A stretch of DNA of 64,000 nucleotides from Aquilonibacter sp963703325 (GTDB lineage: Bacteria > Vulcanimicrobiota > Vulcanimicrobiia > Vulcanimicrobiales > Vulcanimicrobiaceae), in assembly GCA_963703325.1 (NCBI GenBank), contig OY969805.1:1612001-1676000 (forward strand), written 5' to 3'. The notes beneath the pieces were generated by a model. That model was not told the DNA's origin. It made no database searches and was given only the letters and a program-made list of their open reading frames with translations. The position numbers and the translations under genes were made by a program. This document shows positions 17,359 through 26,287 of the stretch, one piece after another (position 1 is the first letter of the stretch; every line of letters begins with the position of its first letter).

Positions 17359-17886
17359 ATGACCTCTGGAATGCAGCGACTCCAGGCTTTTGTAGCCGTG
17401 ACCTTCATGCTGGCATCGGCCGCATGCGCGCATCACCCCACGACGTCGCAAGGTGCCGCGACTCCACCACCCGCCGCGATCCGGACGCACGTGCCGGTGC
17501 AAAGCGCCATTCCTGCACCGATCCCGAGCACGCCGCCGCCCTCGCCATCCCCGCCGCCGTCTCCAACGCTCGCGGCGACGGCGATTGTGACGTTGCCCCC
17601 GAACGCGCCGCCGCGAATCGTGGCAGTGCACCTCAGCAAGCAGACCGTTCACGGCGGTGAAGCGGTTTCGGGCATGGTGGTAACGACGTCGAACGTCGCA
17701 AGCGTCGAAGCGCGAATTGCAACGTTTTCGATTAGCGTTCCAAAGGTCGGTGTCGGCCGCTTCGCGCTAAACTACGTCGTGCCGAACGTCCCGTTCTTTT
17801 TGTACGGCACCTACCCGATGACGCTTATTGCACGCAACACCGCCGGCGACGCCGTGCGGCGCGTGATTCCGATCACCGTTGAGTAG
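17359..17886 (+). CDS. Predicted lipoprotein with Pro-rich linker and Ig-like C-terminal domain
   Basis: A 175-residue protein with a signal peptide ending in the lipobox SAAC (Cys23). A low-complexity linker rich in Pro, Ser, Thr and Ala follows (about 40-75). The C-terminal region (about 85-175) has alternating hydrophobic strands (VVTTSNVASVEARI, TYPMTLIARN, VRRVIPITVE), consistent with a small beta-sandwich. I do not recognise a family. It may be a surface or periplasmic accessory protein. ATG at 17359 was chosen; ATG at 17371 is also possible. It is divergent from the GtrB-like gene and convergent with the carbohydrate-binding-like gene. Confidence 0.68.
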   Translation: MTSGMQRLQAFVAVTFMLASAACAHHPTTSQGAATPPPAAIRTHVPVQSAIPAPIPSTPPPSPSPPPSPTLAATAIVTLPPNAPPRIVAVHLSKQTVHGGEAVSGMVVTTSNVASVEARIATFSISVPKVGVGRFALNYVVPNVPFFLYGTYPMTLIARNTAGDAVRRVIPITVE

Positions 17887-17899
17887 GACGGTGCGGATT

Positions 17900-18715
17900 T
17901 CAAGGATGTGGCGTGCGTGTGCCGTTGGGCAGATTCGGGAACGGAGCCGGGTTGTAGGGAGTCGGGAAGACCGAAGGCTGCTGCAGGATGTTGTTGGCGT
18001 TGGCATCGGCCCACTGCGCCACGATATTGTTCGCCGAATTCGTGTCCGAGTCGTTGACCGTGAGCGTGCGAGGTTTGAGCGAGAGGCCGTTGGGGCCGAC
18101 TTCCTCGGTTTGCAGCGTTCCGCGCGTATAGAGGAAGTGCAAAATCGTGCCCGATGCCATTCGCCGGACCACCGCGAAGTGCAGCGCATCGATACGATCC
18201 AGCTGGATCGCCTCCGGGTTCCAACCTGATACATCGGTTGCGATGAAGACTTCGGCGTTGATCGGCGTAGTCGGCGGCACTTGGACTTGGAACTTCACCA
18301 GCACCGTCTTCCCGGTAAACGTTTCGGCGACGCCGTTCGAGCTGGTCTGCGGTGGGCCGGCGAGTTCCGGGTTCGGATACGGCGATGATGCCGTGACCGC
18401 AAAGGCTTGCGCAGCGTCCGGAAGCGGCCCGACGGGATAGGGCTTTTTGGAAAGATCGAGTTCGACGACCTCACCTGCATCGTCAAAAACAGCCCGAGCA
18501 TAGTCGCGCGGAGCCGGTGCTCGCTTCGTGGGCTGCTTCGTCTGTTCGTCGAGAATAGCGACGTTCGGCGCCAGACGGAATCCGTCGCCGGTGGTGAAAA
18601 AGACAAACCCGTCCTGGTACGCGAGCAGTTGCCCGGAGATGGTGACCGGCGCGCCGGCGGCGATCAAAATGAGCGCACAGAGCAGCGCTCCAAGACGAAC
18701 TCGCATCTTCGTCAT
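17900..18715 (-). CDS. Secreted protein with carbohydrate-binding-like beta-sandwich, coupled to lptD-like gene
   Basis: A 271-residue exported protein. The start ATG overlaps the stop of the LptD-like gene (ATGA). A signal peptide (MRVRLGALLCALILIAAGAP) leads into an N-terminal beta region. Residues about 140-215 read like a CBM20/CBM48-type starch-binding fold, with VKFQVQVPPTTPINAEVFIA followed by SGWNPEAI. The C-terminus is Asn- and Pro-rich. Strict coupling to an outer-membrane LptD homologue suggests a periplasmic partner or substrate-binding accessory rather than a free enzyme. The CBM-like call is by pattern only. Confidence 0.65.
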   Translation of the reverse strand: MTKMRVRLGALLCALILIAAGAPVTISGQLLAYQDGFVFFTTGDGFRLAPNVAILDEQTKQPTKRAPAPRDYARAVFDDAGEVVELDLSKKPYPVGPLPDAAQAFAVTASSPYPNPELAGPPQTSSNGVAETFTGKTVLVKFQVQVPPTTPINAEVFIATDVSGWNPEAIQLDRIDALHFAVVRRMASGTILHFLYTRGTLQTEEVGPNGLSLKPRTLTVNDSDTNSANNIVAQWADANANNILQQPSVFPTPYNPAPFPNLPNGTRTPHP

Positions 18716-20628
18716 CCGCTCAACTGTACCACGAAGGTTGGGCTCCAAAGCTGATTGCCGAAGTGGAAGAAATACGTGCGCTGCACATCGAGCACGAGAT
18801 GCGGCAAGATACGTGTTCGCACTTCACCGGTCAGTTGCCAAGGCGGCTGACCGAGATAGTTGGTGTAGGTGTACTGCCCGATCGCGTTGGTCGGCGGGGG
18901 CGAGAAAAGCCCAGGGAAGGCAGCCGGAAAGTCCTGATGATGAACAAACGTAATCGTGGTCACCAGATTGGGTGAGGCCGAGTAGGTCGTGCCCAGCGCG
19001 GCGGTCCGAAGCGTCGCCGCCCCGCGAAAGGATTCGAACGGCGTGTACGGTGTGCCGTCGGGGAGGAGCGGCGCAGACGGAGCGTACCCGCCTTGCAGAT
19101 ACAGATCGCTCGTGTTCGAGACCGTGTAGGCCAGATAGCTATTCACGAAGCGCGAGAATTGACGGCTCAGGCTTGCGGTCGTGTTCTGAGAATTGATGTG
19201 ATGTGGTACCGTGTTCCACGTTCGCTGCGAGTTTTCGGTCGCGTTGAGGTAGTAAAGATCATAGGGCCGGTTGCGGTCGCCGATCTTTACGTTTGGCAGC
19301 GAAACAGTGAACCCCACGCTTTGATTGTAGATGGTCGTGTAGAGAACTCCGCCGTAATCCTGCAGGCCGTACGCATCGTGATTGTAGCCGAACCCGAACG
19401 TGGTTTGGAAATACAGCGGCGTTTTGAATATCTGGTTGTTATACGAGTTAGCGGTGAGCGACAAGGTGTTCGGATGATTTGGCGAGGCCGGTGTCTTAGG
19501 GCCGATCATGTTGTAATTCGTAAAGTTGAAATAGGCCTGTAGATACGAGCGGTTGAGCGCTTGCGTCAAGGTCACGTACGTTGTCTGCGCGGATGCGCTC
19601 GGCTCGGCGAAAAAATTCTGGAACGTATAGAGCTGCGTAAAGGTGCTCACCTCGAACTTCGAACCGACGCGCTCCCCGGTTACCAGGTTCCAGTACTTGT
19701 CATCCTTGCTCAACGGATTGATCGAGAACACCGCATATTCGTGCTGACCGTTTCCGCCGAGGTGCTGCTCGAAGGCGAGGTACAGGTGGTTGAACGCGTC
19801 GTAACGCAAGTGCGGTGCGCTGATCGAGTTGGCATTGCCGGTCGCGTTCCACGTCGCATCGACGTTTGCGCCCGAGAGTGAATTCTGTGCGAGATTTTGC
19901 CCTGCTCCGAAGTAGACGTAATACGACGGGAGCGGAACGCCTTGATGAAAGAAGTATGCGTGCACGCCGGAAAATCGGACGAACTGTCGGGCTTCTACGA
20001 TCGCGGTTCGCGCCGAGAGACTGACACCCGTGCCGCTCACGTCGGGAAAGTAAAAGACGTCGCCCGGCATCTGACGCCCCTTGAGCGGATGGAGAAAATC
20101 CCGGTTCTCGTAGGTCCAACGATCGGGCTTCGTGATCACCGGAACGAAATAGATGCGATCGAAATCTAAGAAATCGGCGATTGCGGCGCCGTCGAGATTA
20201 CCGCCCGGGCTTCGAAGATGCACATGGCTTGCCACCAGAAAGCGGTTGAGCCGCAGATCCATCGAAAAAGCATCGCCGCTAATAGTCATGCCATTGCTCG
20301 CTTGAACCTGCACGTGGCCGTCGGCCTCGATCAGGTAGCGGTCGTAATAGAACGCAATATGATCGGCGCGCAACCGCAACAGGGTGGCGGGCGGCGCTGG
20401 TGTTGGTGACGCAGCTGGTGCTCGCGACGCTGACGGCGCTCGCGACGCGGCGGGTGACGGCGATGCGACTGGTGTCGGTGGCGCGAACGGCGACGGCGTC
20501 GCAGCCGGCAAGGCCGGAGACTGCGTCTGCGCAATGCCCGGTGCGCACAATACCAGCGTTAAGGCGAGAATAAGGAGCGGTAGATGTCGCAAGCGTACCG
20601 GGTTTTCGCAGTTGCGGCAGACTCTCAT
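18712..20628 (-). CDS. LptD/OstA-like outer-membrane beta-barrel protein
   Basis: A 638-residue exported protein. After a signal peptide comes a low-complexity Pro/Ala/Ser linker (about 40-80). An OstA/LptA-like domain follows (LRLRADHIAFYYDRYLIEADGHVQVQ and ISGDAFSMDLRLN), then a long aromatic-rich region of alternating strands typical of an outer-membrane barrel, ending in SPTFVVQLSG. LptD inserts lipopolysaccharide into the outer leaflet. It is the main evidence that the cell is diderm. It is shorter than Escherichia coli LptD (about 780), and no LptE-like gene is adjacent. A related organic-solvent-tolerance-like protein with other cargo is possible. Confidence 0.78.
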   Translation of the reverse strand: MRVCRNCENPVRLRHLPLLILALTLVLCAPGIAQTQSPALPAATPSPFAPPTPVASPSPAASRAPSASRAPAASPTPAPPATLLRLRADHIAFYYDRYLIEADGHVQVQASNGMTISGDAFSMDLRLNRFLVASHVHLRSPGGNLDGAAIADFLDFDRIYFVPVITKPDRWTYENRDFLHPLKGRQMPGDVFYFPDVSGTGVSLSARTAIVEARQFVRFSGVHAYFFHQGVPLPSYYVYFGAGQNLAQNSLSGANVDATWNATGNANSISAPHLRYDAFNHLYLAFEQHLGGNGQHEYAVFSINPLSKDDKYWNLVTGERVGSKFEVSTFTQLYTFQNFFAEPSASAQTTYVTLTQALNRSYLQAYFNFTNYNMIGPKTPASPNHPNTLSLTANSYNNQIFKTPLYFQTTFGFGYNHDAYGLQDYGGVLYTTIYNQSVGFTVSLPNVKIGDRNRPYDLYYLNATENSQRTWNTVPHHINSQNTTASLSRQFSRFVNSYLAYTVSNTSDLYLQGGYAPSAPLLPDGTPYTPFESFRGAATLRTAALGTTYSASPNLVTTITFVHHQDFPAAFPGLFSPPPTNAIGQYTYTNYLGQPPWQLTGEVRTRILPHLVLDVQRTYFFHFGNQLWSPTFVVQLSG

Positions 20629-20717
20629 CCTTGGGTAACGTATGCGATGGGTGTTTCTGCCTATACTCTTGGAGAAAGACTGCGTTTCTGGTAAGCCGAA
20701 ACGCCAATTTTGGCTTT

Positions 20718-21836
20718 ATGCGATTTTTGACGATCGTCTTGGATTCCGGTGGCGTCGGGGCACTCCCGGACTTCTCGGACTACGGGGATGCGAGTGGTGC
20801 CGATACGCTCGGAAATGTTGCTCGGCATGTTGGGAGCTTGCGCTTGCCCTCCTTCGAGCGTTATGGCGTCGGCCACCTCACCGCGATGCCGGGCGTCGCA
20901 GCCGTCGAACGGCCCAGCGCGCGGGTCGGTCGCTTGCGCGAGCGGAGCCGCGGCAAAGACACGATAACAGGTCACTGGGAGATGGCAGGGATCATTACGA
21001 CCGTCCCGTTCCCGACGTATCCAAACGGTTTTCCACCAGACGTCGTCGAGGCGTTCGCGCGGATTACCGGGAAGGCGGCGCTTGGGAACGTGCCGGCCTC
21101 CGGCACGGAGATCATTGAAGCGCTGGGCCCCGAGCATCTAGCGACCGGTCGCCCCATCCTTTACACGTCGGCCGACTCGGTGTTCCAGGTCGCCGCGCAC
21201 GAGGATGTAATACCTCTTCCAACGCTGTACGACTGGTGCGAGCGGGCGCGCACGATGCTCGTTGAGCCCAACAACGTGAACCGGGTAATCGCCCGGCCGT
21301 TTGTAGGCGAGCCGGGGGCCTTCGTTCGCACGCCGAATCGGCGCGATTATGCCATTGAACCGCCGCCCAGTGTGCTGGATCGGCTGGCTACGGCCGGGAT
21401 CGGAGTGCATGCGGTCGGCAAGATTTGCGACATTTATTGCGGGCACGGGATCGCCTCATCGGTGCGGGTAAGCGACAATCGCGATGCAATGGAGAAGACC
21501 TTCGATATCCTCGAGCGAGTCGACCATGGATTCATCTTCACGAACCTCAATGATTTCGATTCGAAATTCGGACACCGGCGTGACGCTCGCGGCTACGCCG
21601 ATGCGCTCGAGTCACTCGACGCGATGCTTCCGCGTCTCGAACGGCTGATGCGACCGGGCGATCAGGTTATCTTCACGGCCGATCATGGCTGCGATCCGAC
21701 AGCTCCAGGTAGCGACCATACCCGTGAGTACGTACCCTTCGTGCATGCGGGGCCGCATCACGGCGCAGTTCTGGGAGATGTCGAAGGCCTCGACACGGTT
21801 GGGAAAACCGTTCTTGCGGCGTTCGGAGTAACGTAA
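20718..21836 (+). CDS. deoB: Phosphopentomutase
   Basis: Interconverts (deoxy)ribose 1-phosphate and 5-phosphate, completing deoxynucleoside salvage begun by the phosphorylase at 15.1 kb. It belongs to the alkaline phosphatase superfamily. Metal-site motifs are visible at both ends: VLDSGGVG with Asp9, GKDTITGHWEMAG carrying the active-site Thr, and FTADHGCDPTAPGSDHTREYVP. The 372-residue length matches short DeoB proteins. The ATG at 20718 begins homology (MRFLTIVLDS). The in-frame open stretch upstream lies in the divergent promoter region shared with the lptD-like gene and is not coding. Its stop overlaps the next start (TAATG). Confidence 0.95.
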   Translation: MRFLTIVLDSGGVGALPDFSDYGDASGADTLGNVARHVGSLRLPSFERYGVGHLTAMPGVAAVERPSARVGRLRERSRGKDTITGHWEMAGIITTVPFPTYPNGFPPDVVEAFARITGKAALGNVPASGTEIIEALGPEHLATGRPILYTSADSVFQVAAHEDVIPLPTLYDWCERARTMLVEPNNVNRVIARPFVGEPGAFVRTPNRRDYAIEPPPSVLDRLATAGIGVHAVGKICDIYCGHGIASSVRVSDNRDAMEKTFDILERVDHGFIFTNLNDFDSKFGHRRDARGYADALESLDAMLPRLERLMRPGDQVIFTADHGCDPTAPGSDHTREYVPFVHAGPHHGAVLGDVEGLDTVGKTVLAAFGVT

Positions 21837-22477
21837 TGCAGGCAGCAATACGCGTCGCCGAACGCGAAGTTCCGCAATGGTGGTGGACGCTCAAACGCAC
21901 GCTCGACGTTGTGCTCGGCGGACTGTTGCTGGTGCTCGCGCTACCGCTGATCGTGCTTGCCGCGATCGCGATCGTGCTCGTGACCGGCGGCTCGCCGATC
22001 TTTGCCCAGGAACGCGTGGGACAGCACGGCCGGCGCTTCCGGATTTTCAAACTTCGCACGATGGTGAAGAACGCGCACGAATTGCGCGGCCAGTTGATGC
22101 ATCTCAACGAGCTTGACGGTCCGGTCTTCAAGATTCGTAAGGATCCGCGGCTTCATCCGCTGGGCAGCTTGCTGCGCCGCACCAGTATCGACGAATTACC
22201 GAATCTGATCAACGTCGTGCTCGGCGACATCGCGCTCGTGGGCCCGCGCCCCGCATTGCCGTGCGAGATCGAGCATTACGACGCGGCGGCGCGCCGGCGT
22301 CTGCTCGTACCCCAGGGCGTAACCTGCTTGTGGCAGATCAACGGGCGCAGCGAGGTTTCGTTCGAGCACTGGATGCAGCTCGATAACCACTACGTCGACA
22401 CCTGGACGCCGCTCGGTGACCTCGCGATCGTGATCAGGACGATTCCCGCAGTCTTGCGCAAGGACGGCGCCCATTAG
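21836..22477 (+). CDS. Initiating phosphoglycosyl transferase of a polysaccharide locus
   Basis: A 213-residue monotopic bacterial sugar transferase that loads the first sugar phosphate onto undecaprenyl phosphate. One N-terminal membrane segment (about 25-48) is followed by ERVGQHGRRFRIFKLRTM and DPRLHPLGSLLRRTSIDELPNLINV with the catalytic Asp-Glu pair, then GDIALVGPRPALP. It is the short form, lacking the extra multi-helix N-terminal domain of WbaP/WcaJ. Its start overlaps the deoB stop by one base, coupling nucleoside salvage with polysaccharide initiation. It opens the exopolysaccharide block. Confidence 0.93.
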   Translation: MQAAIRVAEREVPQWWWTLKRTLDVVLGGLLLVLALPLIVLAAIAIVLVTGGSPIFAQERVGQHGRRFRIFKLRTMVKNAHELRGQLMHLNELDGPVFKIRKDPRLHPLGSLLRRTSIDELPNLINVVLGDIALVGPRPALPCEIEHYDAAARRRLLVPQGVTCLWQINGRSEVSFEHWMQLDNHYVDTWTPLGDLAIVIRTIPAVLRKDGAH

Positions 22478-22520
22478 TTCGCGCCTTCGCGTCGTACCGC
22501 GGCCGGAGCGCCATCGGCGC

Positions 22521-24095
22521 ATGTCGGTCGCTATCTCAACTCTCTTTGTCATCGGAGCTACGCTCGCCTCAACGGTTCTGGGATTCTTCCGAGAAGTCGT
22601 CAATGCGAAGTACTACGGTACGCAATGGGAGATGGACACGTTTCTGGCGGCGGCAACGATCCCCACGATTCTGTTCGGAGTGTTCAATGGGGCGTTGGTG
22701 AGCGCGCTGGTCCCAACGTTCTCGGAGTACATTACCCACGGCCGAGAAGACGACGCGTGGGCTCTCGGAAACACGATCGTCAATTCCCTTGCCATCGTAC
22801 TCACCATCGCGGCTGCGATCGGCTATGTTACGGCTCCGTGGTACGTGCCTATCATCGCGCACGGCTTTCCCGCGCCGCAGATGGGCGTGGCGATTCACAT
22901 GACACGGACGCTCATGCCGAGCATCATCGCGGTGAGCCTTTCCGGTGTCCTCTCGGCGATGCTCAATGCATACCATCGCTTTCGGTCCGCCGCGTTAACC
23001 GGTATCGCGCTCAACATTGTCACGATCGCTTGTGTGATGGTGCTCAACGCCAAATACGGGATCTTCGCGCTCGTCTTTGGGACCTTCTGGGGTCTTGTCG
23101 CGCAAATGCTCGTGCAACTGCCGGCATTCTTGGCGATCGGCAAGTACCGATTTACGATCGACCTGCGCCACCCCGGCATCAAGAAGATGTGGACGCTGCT
23201 GGGCCCTATCGTCATCGGCAGCGCGGCCGGCCAGTTGGCGCTGTTCTTCGATCGCTTCTTCGCCTCGACGCTGTCGCCCGGCTACATGGCGGGCATCAAC
23301 TACGTCACCAAACTCGTGAACTTCCCGCAGCAGATCTTCGCCGCCGCGATCGCTACGGTTATCTTCCCTTTGCTTGCCGCGCAGTTTGCGCGTGAGAATC
23401 GGACCGGCGTGGCGCGCAGCGCCATCACGGGCTTGCGGCTCGTGAACTTTATTACCATTCCGTCGGTCTGCGCGCTGATCGTCTTGGCGCACCCAATGGT
23501 CCAAACGCTCTTCGAACGTGGTTCGTTCGGGCCGAGCGCGACCAGTCTCACGGCGAGTTTGCTTCCCTACGCGGCGGTCGGACTCGTGGCGCTGGCGGCC
23601 AACGTGGTTTTGACGCGCTGCTGTTTTGCGTGCCGCGAGACCGCATTCCCGGTTGCGATCTCGATCATTACCGTGCTCGTGAACGTCCTGCTCTCGATGC
23701 TGTGGCTACCGACATTGGGGGCAAAAGGGCTCCTACTCGCCAACAGTTTGAGTCAAATGCTTCAGGCAGTGCTGTTGCTCGGCGTGGTGGCGCGGCTCGT
23801 CCGAGGCATGGACTGGGGGGCGCTCTTCACCTCGATGGTAAAAGTCCTGGTAGCGTCGCTTGCGATGTACGCTTCGCTGCATTGGGTTGACGCCTTAGGC
23901 GTGCACACCGAACCTACGCTTTCATCGCGAGCGTGGTACCTCTTCGGACAGATCGCGATTGGCGGCGCCGTCTTCATCGCCGTCTCGCGTGCGATCGGCG
24001 TAGAGGAATTGGATTTGGCCTGGCGCACGATTATCGCCAAGTTTGAGAAGCACATCATCACGCCGCCGGAAAATCGCGATGTGCCGATCGCGTAG
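22521..24095 (+). CDS. murJ: MurJ/MviN-family lipid-linked oligosaccharide flippase
   Basis: A 524-residue protein with about fourteen membrane helices. The family opening TLASTVLGFFREVVNAKYYGT is present, followed by the acidic/amphipathic segment ALVSALVPTFSEY. MurJ flips lipid II for peptidoglycan synthesis. Because this gene sits 43 bases after an initiating sugar transferase and before sugar-modifying genes, it may instead, or also, export the polysaccharide repeat unit. Sequence alone does not separate these roles. A second, Wzx-like flippase is at 54.7 kb. Confidence 0.88.
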   Translation: MSVAISTLFVIGATLASTVLGFFREVVNAKYYGTQWEMDTFLAAATIPTILFGVFNGALVSALVPTFSEYITHGREDDAWALGNTIVNSLAIVLTIAAAIGYVTAPWYVPIIAHGFPAPQMGVAIHMTRTLMPSIIAVSLSGVLSAMLNAYHRFRSAALTGIALNIVTIACVMVLNAKYGIFALVFGTFWGLVAQMLVQLPAFLAIGKYRFTIDLRHPGIKKMWTLLGPIVIGSAAGQLALFFDRFFASTLSPGYMAGINYVTKLVNFPQQIFAAAIATVIFPLLAAQFARENRTGVARSAITGLRLVNFITIPSVCALIVLAHPMVQTLFERGSFGPSATSLTASLLPYAAVGLVALAANVVLTRCCFACRETAFPVAISIITVLVNVLLSMLWLPTLGAKGLLLANSLSQMLQAVLLLGVVARLVRGMDWGALFTSMVKVLVASLAMYASLHWVDALGVHTEPTLSSRAWYLFGQIAIGGAVFIAVSRAIGVEELDLAWRTIIAKFEKHIITPPENRDVPIA

Positions 24096-24125
24096 TATTC
24101 CCACCCATTGCAAAGGTTGAAATCG

Positions 24126-25244
24126 ATGGCTCAGACCCTGCCCACGACGATGCGTGTCCCCTACCTCGACTTGAGCGCGCAGCATGCTCCGATCAAGGAC
24201 GAGCTGATGAGCGCGATCGGCGCGATCATCGACAAGAGCGCATTCGTCCTCGGCCCGGGCGTCGATGCCTTCGAACGCCGTTTTGCCGAGTTCTGTGATG
24301 CAGAACATTGCGTGGCGGTGAACACGGGAACCGCTGCCCTGCATTTAGCATTGCTTGCTCACGGCGTTGGGCCGGGCGACGAGGTCATTACGCAAGCCGA
24401 CACGTTCATCGCGACGGTGGCGGCGATCATGTACACCGGAGCGAAACCAATTCTTGTCGACGTAAATGCGCCGTCGTATACCATCGACGTGCGCGCGGTC
24501 GAAGCGGCAATCACGCCCAAGACCAAGGCGATCCTACCGGTGCATCTCTTCGGGCAACCGTGCGATCTCGACGCGCTTCGCGCAATCGCGAAAAAGCATA
24601 ATCTCGTGCTTATCGAGGATGCGTCACAAGCTCATGGCGCGCTGTACGACAACACGAAAATCGGGTCACGTGGAACGGCAACCTTCAGCTTTTATCCGGG
24701 AAAGAACCTCGGCGCATGCGGCGAGGGCGGCGCCGTCGTCACCGACGACGAGACTATTGCCGATCGATTGCGCTTGCTCCGGAACCACGGCAGCCGCGAG
24801 AAATATCGGCACGACGTTCTCGGCTTCAATTTCCGGCTCGAAGGCATCCAGGGGGCGGTACTCGACGTAAAGACGCGCTATCTCGACGGGTGGACGGCGC
24901 AACGCCGGCGCGTCGCCGGTGCGTACGATGCGCTCTTGGCGGCCTTCGAGCGTCCGGCGCTTTTGCCCGGCACCGTGTCGGCGTATCACATCTACCCGGT
25001 ATTGGTGAAGAATCGCGACGCTGTTCGCGAGACGCTTGCCGGCGTCGGCATCGAGACGAACGTTCACTATCCGATTCCCTGTCATTTACAGCCGGGATAC
25101 GCAAAACTCGGATACGGCGCGGGTTCTTTCCCGCTATCCGAGCGCATCGCTCTCGAGGAACTCTCGCTGCCGATCTTCCCCGAAATGACCGATGCTCAAG
25201 TGGAGTATGTGGCCCTGCATCTTACGCGGGCGGTCGCTTCGTGA
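24126..25244 (+). CDS. DegT/DnrJ/EryC1/StrS-family nucleotide-sugar aminotransferase
   Basis: A PLP-dependent sugar aminotransferase of 372 residues. PLP-site marks are GTAALHLALLA, the ring-stacking EDASQAHGA (Asp165), and the Schiff-base Lys193 in SFYPGKNLGACGEGG. The ATG at 24126 has AAAGG about 9 bases upstream. It is coupled to the Gfo/Idh oxidoreductase (GTGA overlap). Such pairs often make 2- or 3-amino sugars such as diacetamido-uronic acids, but the missing acetyltransferase prevents a precise product. Cytosolic supply of an amino sugar to the repeat unit is likely. Confidence 0.92.
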   Translation: MAQTLPTTMRVPYLDLSAQHAPIKDELMSAIGAIIDKSAFVLGPGVDAFERRFAEFCDAEHCVAVNTGTAALHLALLAHGVGPGDEVITQADTFIATVAAIMYTGAKPILVDVNAPSYTIDVRAVEAAITPKTKAILPVHLFGQPCDLDALRAIAKKHNLVLIEDASQAHGALYDNTKIGSRGTATFSFYPGKNLGACGEGGAVVTDDETIADRLRLLRNHGSREKYRHDVLGFNFRLEGIQGAVLDVKTRYLDGWTAQRRRVAGAYDALLAAFERPALLPGTVSAYHIYPVLVKNRDAVRETLAGVGIETNVHYPIPCHLQPGYAKLGYGAGSFPLSERIALEELSLPIFPEMTDAQVEYVALHLTRAVAS

Positions 25245-26287
25245 GTAAATCGCTGGTCAACGTGGGCGTGGTTGGGTACGGGTATTGGGGCCCGAATCTC
25301 GTGCGCAACTTCATGGCGTTACCGTCGGATAAAGCGCGGGTCAAACTCGTTTGCGACGCGCGAGCGGAGCGCCTGGACAGCGTCTCACGCGTATATCCGT
25401 CGATCGCAACCACTACCGACTACGACACGATGATTGCCGATCGCGAGATCGATCTGATCGCGGTGGCGACCCCAGTATCGTCGCACTTTGCCTTGGCCCA
25501 AAAGGCGTTCGCGGCCGGCAAGCACGTCTTGGTCGAGAAACCGCTCGCGGCAAGCGTCGCGGAAGCGGAGAGGCTCGTGGCTCTTGCGCGATCGGCCGGA
25601 CGCAAGTTGTTTGTCGACCACACCTTCGTCTTTACACCCGCTGTTCGCAAAATGCGCGAATTGGTGGAAACGGGCAGCATGGGCGAACTTCTGTACTACG
25701 ATTCGACGCGAATCAACCTCGGAATCTTCCAACACGATGTCGACGTGGTATGGGACCTCGTTCCCCACGATCTTTCGATTCTCGATTTTCTCCTTGGTGG
25801 CATGACACCGTCGAGCGTATCGTGTACGGGTGTCGCGCACTACGGCGATCTCGCGGACTTAGCCTACGTGACGCTCTACTATCCGAACGGCTTTATCGCG
25901 CACATCAACGTGAATTGGCTCGCGCCGGTGAAAATACGTCAAATTCTATTATGCGGTGATAAGCAGATGATGGTGTACGACGAACACACCGTGCAGGAGA
26001 AGGTTCGGATTTACGACCGGGGCGTACGGGTGAAGAACAGCGAGGATCTCTACCAAAAATTGGTGGAATATCGGGATGGCGATATGTTCGCTCCGAAGTT
26101 GCCGAATGTCGAAGCGTTGCGCGCCGAGGTCGAGGGTATCGTTGACGTCATCCGCGGTGACGAGGCCGAGGTTGTGGATGGTGAGTGTGGCTTACGCGTC
26201 GTTCGCACGCTTGAAGCGGCGACGACGTCTATGAACGAGCAGGGGCGCCGGGTCAGCATTGAGATACCGGCCGTTGCGAGTCGATGA
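25241..26287 (+). CDS. Gfo/Idh/MocA-family sugar oxidoreductase
   Basis: A 348-residue NAD(P)-dependent dehydrogenase. The N-terminal Rossmann fold shows VGYGYWGPNLVRN (Gly12, Gly14, Gly17), and the catalytic Lys100 lies in the VEKPLA motif. VWDLVPHDLSILDFLLGG supplies the usual acidic/His active-site stretch. The start is GTG at 25241, overlapping the aminotransferase stop by four bases. It probably oxidises a nucleotide sugar before transamination. The substrate is not readable. Its stop overlaps the following methyltransferase start (ATGA). Confidence 0.92.
   Translation: MSKSLVNVGVVGYGYWGPNLVRNFMALPSDKARVKLVCDARAERLDSVSRVYPSIATTTDYDTMIADREIDLIAVATPVSSHFALAQKAFAAGKHVLVEKPLAASVAEAERLVALARSAGRKLFVDHTFVFTPAVRKMRELVETGSMGELLYYDSTRINLGIFQHDVDVVWDLVPHDLSILDFLLGGMTPSSVSCTGVAHYGDLADLAYVTLYYPNGFIAHINVNWLAPVKIRQILLCGDKQMMVYDEHTVQEKVRIYDRGVRVKNSEDLYQKLVEYRDGDMFAPKLPNVEALRAEVEGIVDVIRGDEAEVVDGECGLRVVRTLEAATTSMNEQGRRVSIEIPAVASR

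Noticed and set aside
17332..17652. 107-codon N-terminal extension of the GtrB-like glycosyltransferase
   Set aside because: Arg-rich, not homologous, overlaps the divergent lipoprotein gene; the ATG at 17331 begins the conserved GT2 fold.
20662..20667. TATACT as a -10 box for deoB
   Set aside because: No acceptable -35 element at 16-18 bases upstream, so I do not annotate a promoter.
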